This document shows positions 10,062-21,796 of a stretch of 64,000 nucleotides of DNA, in pieces. The stretch lies in NCBI GenBank assembly GCA_963576475.1, contig OY754990.1, positions 9,592,921 to 9,656,920 on the forward strand, given 5' to 3'. The notes beneath the pieces are model-generated. The model made no database searches. It was not told the DNA's origin and saw only the letters and a program-made list of their open reading frames with translations. Position 1 is the first letter of the stretch. Every line of letters starts with the position of its first letter. The position numbers and the translations under genes are program-made. The DNA is from Molanna angustata (lineage: Eukaryota; Arthropoda; Insecta; Trichoptera; Molannidae).

Positions 10062-11544
10062 AGCAGCTCTTTGCTTACATTACATGAATACTTCACAAAA
10101 AATACATAAAAAAAATCTTATAAAATATATTAAACAAATCAATTAACAATTATATATAAAAAAAGGACACAATTTCAGAACAAAATATAGAAAGAACAAA
10201 AAAAAATACATCCAAAATCAAGAAAACACCAACATTAAAATTACAATAGGTACATAGAAAAATAAAAATGAACCACAAAAATAGCAATTTTATAGAATGG
10301 AATATGAGGGAGAGTGTTTCAAAGTGTCTTTAGTTTATCTTTAAATAATTTGTAATTTGTTTCTGTTCTAATATTTATTGGTAGGTTGTTAAATAATTTA
10401 ATGCCTTTATATATAGGGTGTCCCATAAGTCAACGTATTCCTTTTAAGGGCTGTTATACCAACTCATGACTCGCCAGAATATGTTTTTACTCTAGTTATT
10501 TAATTTTTAAGATTTGTTATTCTATAGATTTGTATGATTTTTAACTATAGTTTTAAATGTAGATTTTTAATTCTAGTTCTTAATTTTAGCTGTGTTCTAT
10601 TTGTTTCATTACTTATTGTCTTGATTTTGTTATTTTTAATGTTGTTTTACTTGTTAGTTTTATCAATTTGTAGTATTGGTATTAATTTTTATAATTATAA
10701 AATAATAAAAAAAGAGTTCACTTATTTACTAAAGAAGAAGCAAAATTTCAGTGTGAACACTTGCCTTTAGATTATTTGAATGTTTTATTTAGTCAAAATA
10801 AATCCTTGTCACTTTAATAAATAAAAGCAAGTGTTTACGCCGGAAATCCAAATAAATGAAATAATTTCACAATCAGCACATTTTCAAGTAAAATAGCAAT
10901 ATCTATTTTTTTTTTCTGTAAAAAATAGTAATTGTTATACTATTTTGGAAATAACAATAATTGCGCCAACTTTTGCAACAATTTGCCAGGTTGGCGTCAT
11001 ACATTTTTTTTTCAGTGTGAACAATCAAAGTTGGGTAATATTTTTTTTAAATTCATAACCCGGGACATAAATATTTTTTTCGCGCCAAAAAAAAAATGTT
11101 TAATTATTATTTTGGATTGTGATCAACAGCTGAGTTATTCAAGATTGTAAAACATAAATTAAAATTCCAAAATATTGAAATATGTAAATATGGCACTGGA
11201 AAAACCAATCTAAGACGGAGATTTTCGGGCACTTTGTAAAAGTGGCAATATCTCGAAAACTAAGGCACTTTTACTAAGGTCATATTTGCATATTCAGGCG
11301 AGTCATGAGTTAATATAACAGCCCTTAAAAGGAATACGTTGACTTATGGGACACCCTGTATATAATGATGTTGCGCTGTAGTAGTTCGAAATAAAGGTGT
11401 GTAAGACATCCTTTGGTGCTATTTCTAGTAGGTACTAATATTTGTGTCTGTGTTTACATTGTTGCTGATTTCTTTATGTATTTGTAGCAATGCGATTTTG
11501 TTGTAAATTCTCTGTATTGTTTCGAGTGGCAATAATGATGACGA
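10062..11544 (-). mobile_element. Antisense LINE C-terminus split by a DNA transposon
   Basis: Minus-strand coding lies on both sides of the transposon 10414-11358. Left part, 10413-10320, reads about KGIKLFNNLPINIRTETNYK; the right part, 11361-11544, carries the preceding segment (NKIALLQIHKEISNNVN and a broken continuation). Joined across the transposon at its TA, the reading frame runs through the junction, so the transposon landed in LINE coding sequence. 10062-10320 is 3' UTR. Stops in the right part make it a pseudogene. Confidence 0.65.
10414..11358. mobile_element. Non-autonomous TIR DNA transposon, TA-flanked
   Basis: 945 bp bounded by inverted repeats of roughly 65 bp that start (C/T)AGGGTGTCCCATAAGTC and continue through CAACGTATTCCTTTTAAGGG to the motif ACTCATGACTCGCC, with a few mismatches. 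TA is present outside both ends (10412-10413, 11359-11360), as expected for mariner/Tc1-type insertion. No transposase frame is present. The interior from about 10500 to 10750 is unrelated to the second copy at 12555 and could be a later insertion. Confidence 0.8.
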
Positions 11545-11686
11545 ACCTCATCCTCATACATTCCCTAAATTAAGCATAAAAGCTTGTGCTATAGGTGAAC
11601 GAAATTAGTCGTGGCAGGATTCGAACTCGCGACCACTGAAATACAAACCCAGCGCGCTAACCGCTCTGCCGTCACCCATCTAAATT
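11545..11686 (-). mobile_element. tRNA(Thr)-like SINE, copy 1
   Basis: On the minus strand: GGCAGAGCGGTTAGCGCG (A box region), an anticodon arm with loop TTTGTAT, then GAGTTCGAATCCTGCC (B box), then a tRNA-unrelated body containing CACCTATAGCACAAGC and a small AGC..GCT hairpin. The same order is found at 45002-45187. The acceptor stem is mutated, so this is a SINE head, not a working tRNA gene. Confidence 0.7.
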
Positions 11687-11689
11687 TCT

Positions 11690-12305
11690 TCTTTTATGTA
11701 TTTTGTTTTTTTTATTCATAGAATTCATTGAATTTAATTAATTTATATTAATGCTTCCAGTTGCTTTCATTTCTTTAATTTAAAGTTTTTAAAATTATTA
11801 AATTTATTTTATTCTTCTTCTTCTTAAATAAGATCTTAGATATGTTTTTCGAGAAAGCTATTCCTGTGAAGCGTTAGTTAGCGACTCGCGTGAGCGAGTT
11901 GCTTTATAAATTGAAAAGAAATTGGTTGCAGGAAAAATTTTAACAACACCTTTGTCGTTTGAGGTTAAGAATAAGTTTATCATGTGTTCGTATTTGTCAA
12001 GCCACATCACATTTTTCAAATAAATTATATATGTCAACATATTTTTATCTACTTTTATGATTTTGAACACTACTGTTTTATGTTAAAATTATCGCGATTA
12101 ATGTAAACTTTGACAGCTTATCCGACATTACTAAAATGACAAGTGCGTTTTCCAAGCTCTAGTCAGCTAGCGTTCTTACAAATACATACACAATGTATGT
12201 ATATGTACACGGCTGTGTTTCTCGAACATAGATTAAAGTAAAAGTACCCATAGTTAAAATACTTTGATTTCATAAAAAAATTCCATACTTTTGGTTGTTT
12301 CATTG
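11690..12305. other. No gene; one dispersed palindromic block
   Basis: Contains (11870-11915) a block that recurs inverted at 34812-34851, with the near-palindrome GACTCGCGTGAGCGAG. No other feature seen. Confidence 0.5.
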
Positions 12306-12309
12306 AAAT

Positions 12310-12453
12310 CTAATGCCGTCTGATCTCTCTAGGGCGCGTATAAGAATTGGCCATTGTCTTGTTGCTTCCCACCTTTACAAAATCAATATAATTAACAGTC
12401 CACTTTGTGAATGTGGTCAGGAGGAGGAGACTCTTGACCATTTCTTTTTGTAA
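12310..12453 (+). pseudogene. Jockey-type non-LTR C-terminal fragment
   Basis: Reads SRARIRIGHCLVASHLYK, then SPLCECGQEEETLDHFFL and a stop. The CxCG....T..HFF pattern after an R.RIGH..HLYK block is the C-terminal cysteine/histidine region of Jockey-clade proteins. Only about 45 codons remain. It is followed by about 100 bases of possible 3' UTR and then a TIR element. Confidence 0.7.
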
Positions 12454-12554
12454 TATAAAATTTTATAATTGCTTCAACCGTATATCTTCTAACAATTTAT
12501 TTTATTTTAATCTAGTTAAAATAACTTGCACATCCCCAATCAATATGTCATGTA

Positions 12555-13078
12555 CAGGGTGTCTCATAAGTCAACGTATTCCTTTTAAGGGCTGTCATAC
12601 TAACTCATGACTCGCCAGAATATGCAAATATGATCTAGTAAAAGTGCCTTAGTTTTCGAGATATTGCCACTTTTACAATGTGCCCGAAAATCTCCGCCTT
12701 AGATTGTTTTTTCGAGTGCCATATTTACAAATTTCAATATTTTAGAATTCTTATTTATGTTTTACAATCTTGAATAACTCAGCTGTTGATCTCAATCCAA
12801 AATAATAATAAAACTTTTGGCGGAAAAAAAAATAATTATGGCCCGGGTTATGAATTTAAAAAAAAATATTAGCCAACTTTGATTGTTCACATTGAAAAAA
12901 AAATGTATGACGCCAACCTGGCAAATTGTTGCAAAATTTGGCGCAATTATTGTTATTTCCAAAATAGTATAACAATTACTATGTATGTTTGACAGTAAAA
13001 AAATAGATATTGCTTTTTTACTGCAAAATTAACTGATTGTGAAATTATTTCATTTATTAGAATTTCCGGCGTATAATG
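12555..13078. mobile_element. TIR DNA transposon, second copy, one end lost
   Basis: Starts CAGGGTGTCTCATAAGTC after a TA (12553-12554) and matches the right-hand ~520 bp of 10414-11358 in reverse orientation, including ATCTCCGnCTTAGATTG and GACGCCAACCTGGCAAATTG. It stops near CCGGCGTA at 13075 and the opposite inverted repeat is missing. Confidence 0.75.
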
Positions 13079-13469
13079 TCGATCTAAAATTTTAAATTAA
13101 CAAGCATATTACTCAACTTCATGAAGTCAAATAACATCCAATTTTAATTAATTTAATTTTAACAAATCCAACCAAATTATGAAATTTTCACCAAGGCAAA
13201 AAGCACTCTCTGTAGGGTGAATTGCCAGTAAACAAAAAAATGCCGTCTGATGCCGTCAAACGAAACAATTTTGAACAATTCCATTTAATTAATTTGAATA
13301 AATTCCTTGCATTTGTCAGTTTTGGGGATCCACCGTGTTCCGAGGCTTGGTTTACCGGGCTGAGAGCTTGTTATTTTTTTACCTTAGGTAGGCTGCTGAC
13401 CTCACCTAAGAACCCTCCTCTTTTTGCATCCGGGCTTGGGACCGGCAAATGCAGAGTTATCTATAAATC
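13079..13469. other. Unresolved segment
   Basis: AT-rich to 13320, then a GC-richer stretch (13320-13470) with CCGGGCTTGGGACCGGCA and an 84-codon frame (13222-13476). I do not recognise it; it may be the remains of another element adjoining the RTE fragment that follows. Confidence 0.35.
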
Positions 13470-14060
13470 TCAATAGAGAAAACAAAAAGCATGGTAACCT
13501 CAAGATATCCAGTACGTTGTAAACTTGCTATAGACAATAAAACTATAGGACAAGTGATGAGATTTAAGTACATGGGCATAGAAATATCCAGCAGCAATGA
13601 TCTCTATAACGAAGTACATGAATAAGCAACCAAGGCTGCTGTAGTGGCTGGATGCCTGAGAAGTGCTGTGTGGAGAAATAGGGATATGCTGAGGGAGAGT
13701 AAAGTCAGGATCTACAAGACTTGCATAAGACCAATCATGACATACGCCATAGAGACAAGAGCTGACACCACCCGTACAAAAAGTCTCCTTAGAACCACGG
13801 AGATGAAGACTCTACGGCCCATCGCAGGAGTAACCCTCCGTGATCAAATGAGGAGCTCCGAAATAAGGAAATTTTGTGATGTTGAGGACGTGGTACGATG
13901 GGGTAGAAACAAGAAGACGTTTCTGGAGAGACCACGTGGGGAGAGCAAGCTCAGACCGAGTAGTGAGGATATCAGCTGATGAACATCCTACAGGTAGCAG
14001 ACCTCCAGGAAGACCACCCAAACGATGGAGGGACAGCTGGACGTCCTTTAAAAACATTTT
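13470..14060 (+). pseudogene. RTE-C 3' coding fragment
   Basis: Reads KLAIDNKTIGQVMRFKYMGI, then a stop at 13624, AGCLRSAVWRN, VRIYKTCIRPIMTYAIETRA, MKTLRPIAGVTLRDQMRSSE, and after a shift near 13900 a segment ending RPPGRPPKRWRDSW. This is the region downstream of RT in RTE-type elements, where a Y-L/M-G segment, a RP(I/V)(M/L)TYA..T block and a G(R/H)PP.RW end are standard. One stop and one shift make it dead. The family recurs at 52163-52489. Confidence 0.75.
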
Positions 14061-14489
14061 TATATGCATAATTTCCATCTAATACCGCCGTCATGCATAC
14101 AAAACGTTTCGTTATTTATGTACATCGACAGTTTTTCATCATTTTAATGCATCGTTCGTTGATTATTGAATTGTTTTATTCTTTCTTGTTACTAATTTTT
14201 GATGTGTTTTTGTTTCTTATTTTTTTATTACTTCCTTGCTTTCGGTTTATTTCGATTTCGGTTCGGTTATAGTATCTAGTGATTTTATATCATTTCTAGA
14301 TTTTTAGTTATTGTGCTTTTTGACTTTATTTTGTGAATCCATTAATATTATAATTGTTATTTTATTTTGTAGGTCATCGATTTCATCATTATTTTTTTTT
14401 TTTGTAAAATACTTTTGTTGTAACTACTGTAAATATTTTTTATTGTAAAAGGCTTCTAGCCGTATAGACAAATAAATAAATAATAAATG
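14060..14489 (+). mobile_element. LINE 3' UTR relic with AATAAA tail
   Basis: No coding left. The end carries TGTAAAAGGCTTCTAGCCG, a 4-bp stem-loop GGCT-TCT-AGCC at 14451-14461, followed by AAATAAATAAATAATAAAT, as in the LINE ending at 3240. Its 5' limit is uncertain. Confidence 0.6.
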
Positions 14490-15014
14490 CATTCTGTTTT
14501 CACTTTAACTCCTTTTGCATATATTTTTTTATTGAAATTTGGGACCCATGTTCTTTTGTTTTGTACTGGGTTCTTGTGTTTTAAATCCTATTAGATAGCT
14601 ACTGATTATGGGCGTTTAATTCTTTACCGAGTTAATCAATTTTTTTTTATATTATTTTTTTACTTAATAAATATAATACCAACAGTTCAAACAGAATTCG
14701 TTGCGAGAAAGAAAGTAAATCTTTTTTTATAAATCTTCGACACCTACGATCTCAAAGTTATTGTGAGATATATCTTTTTCAATTACAAAGTATTTCAAAA
14801 GCTTATTATTTCTTTATATATAATCCATGGGATTTGAGGCGGCTGTGGCCCGCGCCGCCCGCAACAGCTCTCCCACGTCTCCACAACCCGACCAACTCCA
14901 CCATTGAACTGGCATGACAATGCAACATTATCTCCACTGGCAATGTTGTGTTTATTATTATTATTACGCAATTCCATTATGGATTTCACGAGTTATATTC
15001 ACTGTTCTCTAGAT
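14490..15014. other. No gene; GC-richer block with ATT tail
   Basis: AT-rich to 14810. 14820-14985 is a GC-richer block (GGCGGCTGTGGCCCGCGCCG) ending in TTTATTATTATTATTACG, which could be a SINE-like relic, but I find no A/B boxes. Confidence 0.35.
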
Positions 15015-15432
15015 GGCGCAAGACCAGAGTTGAGCCCCTATAATTAACGAGTATTACGAAAATATAAACTATATTGAGGAAGCCTAGAGAAAACTATAAT
15101 CATTATTTGTAAGATGGTGCCTTTTTGTCAAAATTGAGCCCCTATAATTAACAAGTAATACGAAAATATAAACTTGATTGAGGATACCTAGAGTCGATTG
15201 TAATTACTATTTGCTAGATGGTGCCTACTTGTCAATATTGAGCCCCTATAATTTACAAGTATTTCGGAAATAGAAATTTCATAATAGCGTTACAAGATTG
15301 AGCCCGTATAATTAACAAGTATTTTGGAAATAGAAAATTCGTAATGAATAGCGAGAGTCGATTGTAATCACTATTTGCTAGATGACGCATACTTAACTAG
15401 AATTAAGACACTTTAATTAACAAGTATTAAGA
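15015..15432. repeat. Degenerate tandem repeat, ~85-125 bp spacing, 4-5 units
   Basis: Units share TGAGCCCCTATAATTAACAA, then a GTATTACGAAAATA-like stretch, a TAGATGGTGCC block and a TCGATTGTAAT block. Units differ by substitutions and deletions, so this array is older than the 101-, 64- and 113-bp arrays. Confidence 0.7.
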
Positions 15433-16019
15433 TATATTATATTGTATCCTAAAGATGTTAAAATATAGAACAATGTACATAGTTAAATTCAAATTAAATG
15501 GGTTTGATTTGTATTTTTCTCAATCAATGTTATATTGGGTCTATTGTGTAGGTTGGTTTTATCTGTAATTATATCTCTATTCCAATAAAGTTTATGTGCC
15601 AATAACTGCCAATGGGAAATATGGTGGTGGAGAATCTATTAAATTATATATTTTTTTGCTAAAGCGATGTGTATCTGCTTGCAAACATTATCATGTCTAT
15701 GTGTATACTCAGTTGGTGCAAGAGCAGAACATCCGCCAGATAACTATATATGTTCTATTGTCTCCTTGTATTTATTACACCGTCTACAGAAGGAGTCATC
15801 AATTACTGAGGTAATTTTTAGTTTTTATGATTCTATCTTATATCGCTATCCTTCAGTTTTAGTTATTATTATTCATGTTATATGGTAATGTACGCCCGCA
15901 CACCTGTCGTTGGTTACACTACATTATGAGATATGCCGTGGATGGTTTGAATATAGGTATATATTAAATTCTCTCATATACGTGGGCAGGTCATTGAAAA
16001 AAAATTCCCCATAATGACA
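15433..16019. other. No recognised feature
   Basis: AT-rich. Overlapping 70-codon frames at 15596-15888 have no identifiable domain. Confidence 0.45.
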
Positions 16020-16225
16020 ATTTATTTATCTATGAAATCAACTTGACATCCTCTTTGAACAAGGGCTGTCTCTTCAGTACAGATTCCAGTACACATTAAT
16101 TCTTTCTCCGTTCCAGCATCCCAACTCTGGAATGATATCCCATCGAATTTGGTATTTCATTAACGCTATCCGCTTTCAAAAGATATCTGAAGTATCGTCT
16201 CCTTACAAATAACACTTCAGAGTAA
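16020..16225 (+). pseudogene. LINE C-terminal remnant
   Basis: Reads, across frame changes, FVPASQLWNDIPSNLVF and a segment like LSKDI..; compare the LWNxIP-type block at the end of CR1/Jockey proteins. Very short and broken. Confidence 0.4.
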
Positions 16226-18640
16226 AAATAACGCTATATCTAGTGACTAGTGTCTAGAAACATGATATATAAAAACGACCTAATATTGCATTGCTTACAG
16301 AGACGGAAAAGGAATTGAAGAGTACTTGAAAAAGATGAAAAACATCCTGAACTCCAAATATAATACGAGAATAAATAAAGATAAAACAAAATTTATGGTT
16401 GCTGGATAGAATATACCTAAAAAGATAAACTTTTGAAATGTGCATACTGCCGGTGATGACATAATATGGACTAGAGACAATGACGCTCAACAAAAGAAGC
16501 GATGGGCTATGTTCAGACACAACGCTCGACATCGGTCGTCGAATGTACCTGAAGTTGCAAATTATGGACTATTTCACACCAATATCACTGAACGCTTTCG
16601 AGCGGCGTTTCAAATGTCAAATGTCATTTATTATACATGTCTCTTTTTAGGTTATATTTTCATCGAAAGACAACAATTGGGCAGTGGTATAAATAATGAT
16701 CTCTGATCTTTTATTGGAATTTTTTATAAAATTACCTCTTTGTAAATGAATATAGTCATCATAAACAATGTCAACCGACATATTTCATTTGACCACAGAT
16801 AAAATAGAAGTCAACAGATACTATGACTATCAGAGCGTTTTTCACCCGACAATTTTACCGAGCGTTTGGTGCGTACATTCGACGTTTAATCTGAACGCCA
16901 CAGAGTGTTTTTCGAGCGTCTGTTTCCGATCATCATGAATGGCTTAGAGCGTCACCAAGTGCACTCGGCATTCATTGTGAACGTAGCCCTGTGCGTCTCT
17001 TTCGTGCTATTCTGCCTCCATGGAGACCATGGGCAAATAGAAGAGGCATAGGCGGGCCCCAAATAATAATTGTCAGAACGGGGGGGATAGAAGATGCAGA
17101 TGGCATTAAACAATCAAAGATCAGCTGGAGAGAATCTGGACGTCTAGATGCTTTCGAAATGTGGTGCTACAAGGCGCACAGCTAGGTTCCATCGGTTAGA
17201 CCACATTCGAAATTTTTAAATGGTACCTACATGTAAAAATTACATTTTTTATTCCTTAAGTGTATGTACATATAGCTTGAAATAAAAAAATAAATTACAT
17301 TAATTTGTGTGCTATTGCAGTTGTGTATTTTTATTTTATTTAAACAGTAACAATGCAAGTAAAAAAAAGAAAGAAAATAAAATGTTAACAAAACATAATA
17401 CATAGTAACTTCCTCCTCTAAACGGCTACGCCTGTCTTAAGGTGAGGCTATTCAGACAATACAATTATATTATACATATATACATGCACATATGCATATA
17501 TACACATACACATATGCACATACATACGCACACATCAAAACAATAATACCATAAACATCAATCATATGATCAACAGTAAACAAAAAAAAACAATAAGAAT
17601 AATCTGAAAAAAAAAGAATATATATATAACCAACGGACCCGTCTTGCTCGAACTATATATGAAGCAAAAATATATATTACATATTATTTGAATCATATTA
17701 TAGATGTTATTATTCGCTGAGCAAACTTACATTTTCTTGTTCGATGAGCCGCCAAACACTTTGAGGTTAGATTGATTGTCATTTCGTATATAATTCCAAT
17801 AGAGCATATTATGGTCAGATTTCGTAGTGTTGTCAGATGGAATAAACTATACATTGCCAAGTCGACATTAACGACACCTATTATAATTTATAGTTATAAA
17901 AAAAGATGTTTTTTTATTTTCCTTTTATTATATTAATGTTTAAAATTCCATTTTGTGAATCTAAACCATTCAGGGACTCACACAAACACACACAAAAAAT
18001 TTCATCAAAATCGGTTCAGCCGTTTTGGAAGAGTTTAGTGACATACACACGTACAGAAGAATTTTATATATAAAGATAATACACTTCCATAAAAATAACA
18101 TGTAAAATCAAAGTATTTAAAATATATTGTTTGACAAGAAAATAAAACATATAAAACAACATATAGAAAAATAATATATACCAATGACACAATATAATAT
18201 CATAAACCAATGACACACCCACCAGTGACACATTTATAAACACTTATTTACATGTAGGACACAGGTACACACACGCAGCCATGGATACATACATACATAC
18301 ACATGCCCACATGTATGCATGTACATGCGAATATCTTTGATATGTTAATTTTCAATATTTACGTAGTTCTGTTATACCATAGACTGGACGGCAAATGCCA
18401 ATAATGAATGTAGATCACGCTTAAATGCACGTGATCTTGTGTAAAGAACATCAACATCGGCAGAGCGAGGAAGTTGGATGGGAGTAGTGGGGTTATGGGA
18501 GCAATTAATGTGAGGGTGCGGTGGGAAGAAAATGGGGCAGCGGAAGAAAGGGGGGAGGGAGCGAGGAAAGAAGCACCAAGAGGAATAAACAGGAAAAGTT
18601 TTCGGATGTGACACAATCGAACCGATCATTTAATAGAATC
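16226..18640. other. Mostly unannotated AT-rich DNA
   Basis: Apart from the small RTE relic at 17085-17190, this holds (CATA)n-like tracts at 17480-17540 and 18270-18320. An antisense 85-codon frame at 18372-18629 (with RSADVDVLYTRSRAFKRDLH) I do not recognise; it lies next to an AT-rich, 3'UTR-like stretch. I see no host gene. Confidence 0.4.
17085..17190 (+). pseudogene. RTE-E micro-fragment
   Basis: Reads GRLDAFEMWCYK, matching the FEMWCYRRILRISW block of 54340-54620 and the FEMWIH blocks at 40440 and 40570. Only about 30 codons remain. Confidence 0.5.
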
Positions 18641-18689
18641 GATAATGATAATTTATTTTTTTAAATAAACTTCCGAAAGCGGCTATGGC

Positions 18690-19215
18690 CCGGTATTACA
18701 GTTGGCCCTCAACTCATTGAGTTTGTTAAACTCAATATTAATTGTAAGGGAATATTGAACCCATTTCCGTATTACAGTGCAATATGACATGTCAGTTACT
18801 AAATCTTCAATTATAGACATATTTTACATTTTCTGTGGTCAAATTTTAAATAACCTCAAATAATACGAACTACAAAACGGGACGCTACGACTTGAAATAC
18901 TATTGTTTTAATATCCAACATGGTAAATTTTTTTTTTCACCAAAATAATGCTTTTAAATGCCCATGTTCGTTTCAATATGGCTATCAGTTAGTTTTGTTG
19001 TGTGGCGCCACCGTCGATACAACTAACGCCTCTAGGGATAGAACACTGAAACTACACGCGTTGCCTAGCAACGAGTCGAGAAGTGACAGTTGACTCACTG
19101 TTAAGTACTTAATCCGCCAGAAACGTTGAGTTAAATATTTGTCGTTTTAGTGACGTATTTGAGGGAAGATTAGGCCTAAACGGACACTGTAATACGCTAT
19201 ATTTTTGTAAAACTT
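18690..19215. other. Segment with inverted GTATTACAGT motifs
   Basis: CGTATTACAGTG near 18770 and its inverse CACTGTAATACG near 19187 face each other, and a further GGTATTACAGTTGG lies at 18693. Also CTCAATATTAATTG and its neighbours echo AACTTGAGTTTAGC on the other side. Could be a decayed inverted-repeat element; boundaries not resolved. Confidence 0.3.
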
Positions 19216-19264
19216 GAGTTTAGCTATTAAACTGAGCGGCCCTTGTTATCAATCCGACGTGATT

Positions 19265-19410
19265 TTTTACTTCTCACTGCCCCAAGAGGATATAGTGAGG
19301 AGTTTTTAATTCGCAATTTTTAATGTTATTTTTTATTGCAGATTATCAACGAGTATCATGCTAAGATTTTATTCTGAAAGTTATCATAATGTATTTTTGT
19401 GAGTGTAATA
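19265..19410 (+). repeat. RpB fragment
   Basis: Matches 21425-21560 and 63150-63260: GGATATAGTG, then TTTTTTATTGCAGATTATCA and GTATTCTGAAAGTTTCATCA-like sequence. Confidence 0.55.
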
Positions 19411-19424
19411 TATAATATTACTAA

Positions 19425-19870
19425 AGCCATTCGTCACCTCATGGGGAAGTCAGAGAGAACCGAATACCACATTTTTCTATCTTGACATACATTCATTTTA
19501 ATGTCGTTTTTTATAAAAAAAAAAGATTACATACATAACATCACGCAATATCTCTTACCGGGTAAACAGAGAGAATCGAGCGCCATACTCCTCTATTTTT
19601 GCACATATTCCTGGCTTCTTTTACATCCATGCATCGTCTCATACATGCTCGTCGATTTTTCAAGCTACTTATATATTCTTCTTTCAAAATATCATTCATA
19701 TGCTCATGCCATCTCTTTCTGGGGCGGCCCCTGCTATTCACTCCACCTCTTACACCCATGTATACATATGTATTTTTTGTCAGTCGTTCATCATTCATTA
19801 TTTCAATATGTCCAAACCAACTCAAGTCATTCATTTTCATTTTACTTATAATATTCTTCTTTATCTTGCA
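19425..19870 (-). mobile_element. RTE-A 3' fragments (antisense), two in tandem
   Basis: 19525-19870 on the minus strand reads LSWFGHIEIMNDERLTKNTY, GVNSRGRPRKRWHEHMND and RRACMRRCMDVKEARNMCK, then the conserved RTE-A end. 19425-19500 repeats part of that end (GGGAAGTCAGAGAGAACCGA on the plus strand), so a second, shorter RTE-A end lies directly beside it. The C-terminal frame is open for 99 codons. Confidence 0.7.
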
Positions 19871-20118
19871 TGCATAGAATACTTTTGATGTATATTTTGT
19901 TTATTTAAGGCGGAGGGGTAGGCAATGTAGGCGAGTTAAATACAAAATTTGAAAATATACTATGAGAGTGTACGTCCTTAAGGTTACAATCGTGTGCGTC
20001 CGAGTAACTTTATTCAAATTGAACGTTACTTAGAGTAATATTGTATAAGTATTTGATTTTCGCAAAACAGTAAGAACATTGTATAAAAACGTATCGAACC
20101 AATGATAAGATTTATAAA

Positions 20119-21052
20119 CTAGTTGCATGTAACACATGAGATCCAACTGTCGATAGCGATAGTATGTATAGTTGAAGAATATGTACCAAACTATAAACCC
20201 ATAAATACAAATTATTGAATATTTTCAGATATTTTGTTTTCTATACAACATATATTATGTAGGTATGTATGTCAAGATAGGATAGTATGGAGGAAGTTCC
20301 TTTTTTCCTACCCAGAATATGAAAATAGCATGATGGTATGTATGTTTGGAGATGAAGTAGCAAACTATTAAGTCTTCTTACATATTGTGTATAGGCGACT
20401 GCCATACAAAATGTATGAAGCGATGTCGTCACTAAATTCAATTTTTTTAAAAAAATTGTTAAAAAAAATTGAGATCTTCTACTACAATGTTAATATTTTT
20501 TATAGAAAATTAAATTATCTAGTTGGGGTATTTCGGCTTTTTTCGATATTTTTAAAATATTTGGAAATATAGGCAGTTAAACTCATAAATTTATCATAAA
20601 AAAAATATTTTTCTTAATAAAAAACGTTTGAGAAACCCTGGAATTTTTCTGAAAAAATTAATTTGAGATTTTTTATTTTTCTATGTTTGTACTAATTTTC
20701 AGCGTTCTAGCTTTTATGGTTTCTGAGATATATGGAAAAATAAAATAAAAATTTCAAAAGTTGATAACCCCTGACTGAAACAAAAATTCAAAATTCTGAG
20801 TATAAAAGTTTTGTAGGCCTGTAACTGTTTATATATTCTGAAATTTAAGGCTCTGTTTATTGAGCGAATTCTGAGTAAATCCGTGTATGGAACATATATG
20901 CTGCGAAGCCTCTAAGTTGGTGTTTTTTGACTTCAAAGTTGGAAAAGCCGTGAAAAAAGTAGACCTCTCCATACAATTCTCGCGTATTCTGGCTTGATAC
21001 ATTGTCGATATGTTAAGAGAACAAAGTTCTCCTGAACAAATCGACAGTTGGA
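20119..21052 (-). mobile_element. Helentron-like element, copy B
   Basis: Ends as in copy A: CTAGTTGCATGTAACACATG at the left (3' end on minus, hairpin intact) and ATCGACAGTTGGA at the right (5' end on minus). The AC microsatellite and its flanks are deleted near 20868. The rest is highly similar to copy A along its length. No coding capacity. Confidence 0.7.
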
Positions 21053-21414
21053 ATATACCATTTTTTCAGTCTCTATATTTAGCGTTATATGCCTATTTTT
21101 GTCTCTTTAATGTTTTTATTGAGTTTATTGAAAGTTCTTTTCTTTATTGATCTCAATAAATAAATAAGGGAGTTGTTATTTTCGTCCCAAATCGAATGAG
21201 TTCATGATGTAATATTTGAATTGATTGATGTCACGAGGTTTGGTGATGGGACACCAACAGGAAATACTCAAAAACCCAATTATGTATTAGCTGGGACCTA
21301 ATTTCCTCTTAGTTAGGTTATAACAAATACTTACAATATTTAATATGGCTTCGATAAAACATACCTATAAAGGCAAGAGAGAGCGACTGCCAGACTTACG
21401 TCAAAGAATAAGGT
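21053..21414. other. No recognised feature
   Basis: AT-rich sequence; nothing identified. Confidence 0.45.
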
Positions 21415-21796
21415 ATGTTTTTACTCCTCACTAACCCAATGGGATATAGTGGGGGGGTATAATTTCGCAATTTTTAAGGGTATTTTTTTATTGCAGATTA
21501 TCATGCTGAGATTGTATTCTGTAAATTTCATCACAATGTATCTGTGTACTATGTACTATGTACGGCGTGTTTATTCTACTTTTTCGATTATAGACTAAAG
21601 TTATCATTCGATTCTTTTAAAATTTTGCAAATGTGTATATCTAATACTCGCTTAGACCCCATTAGATTTTGAAAGATATCTGAATAGTGCGTCTCTTTTT
21701 TTTAACTGTCAAATATTTCAATGTAATCCCAAGCCAGGGAAACTTAAAATTTGATTAAGTTTAGTTTGTCCATCGACAATTCTTGATAGAACTCCA

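Noticed and set aside
11600..11682. tRNA gene
   Set aside because: A and B boxes are clear, but the acceptor stem is mutated, a non-tRNA body follows, and a second copy has the same body: SINE heads.
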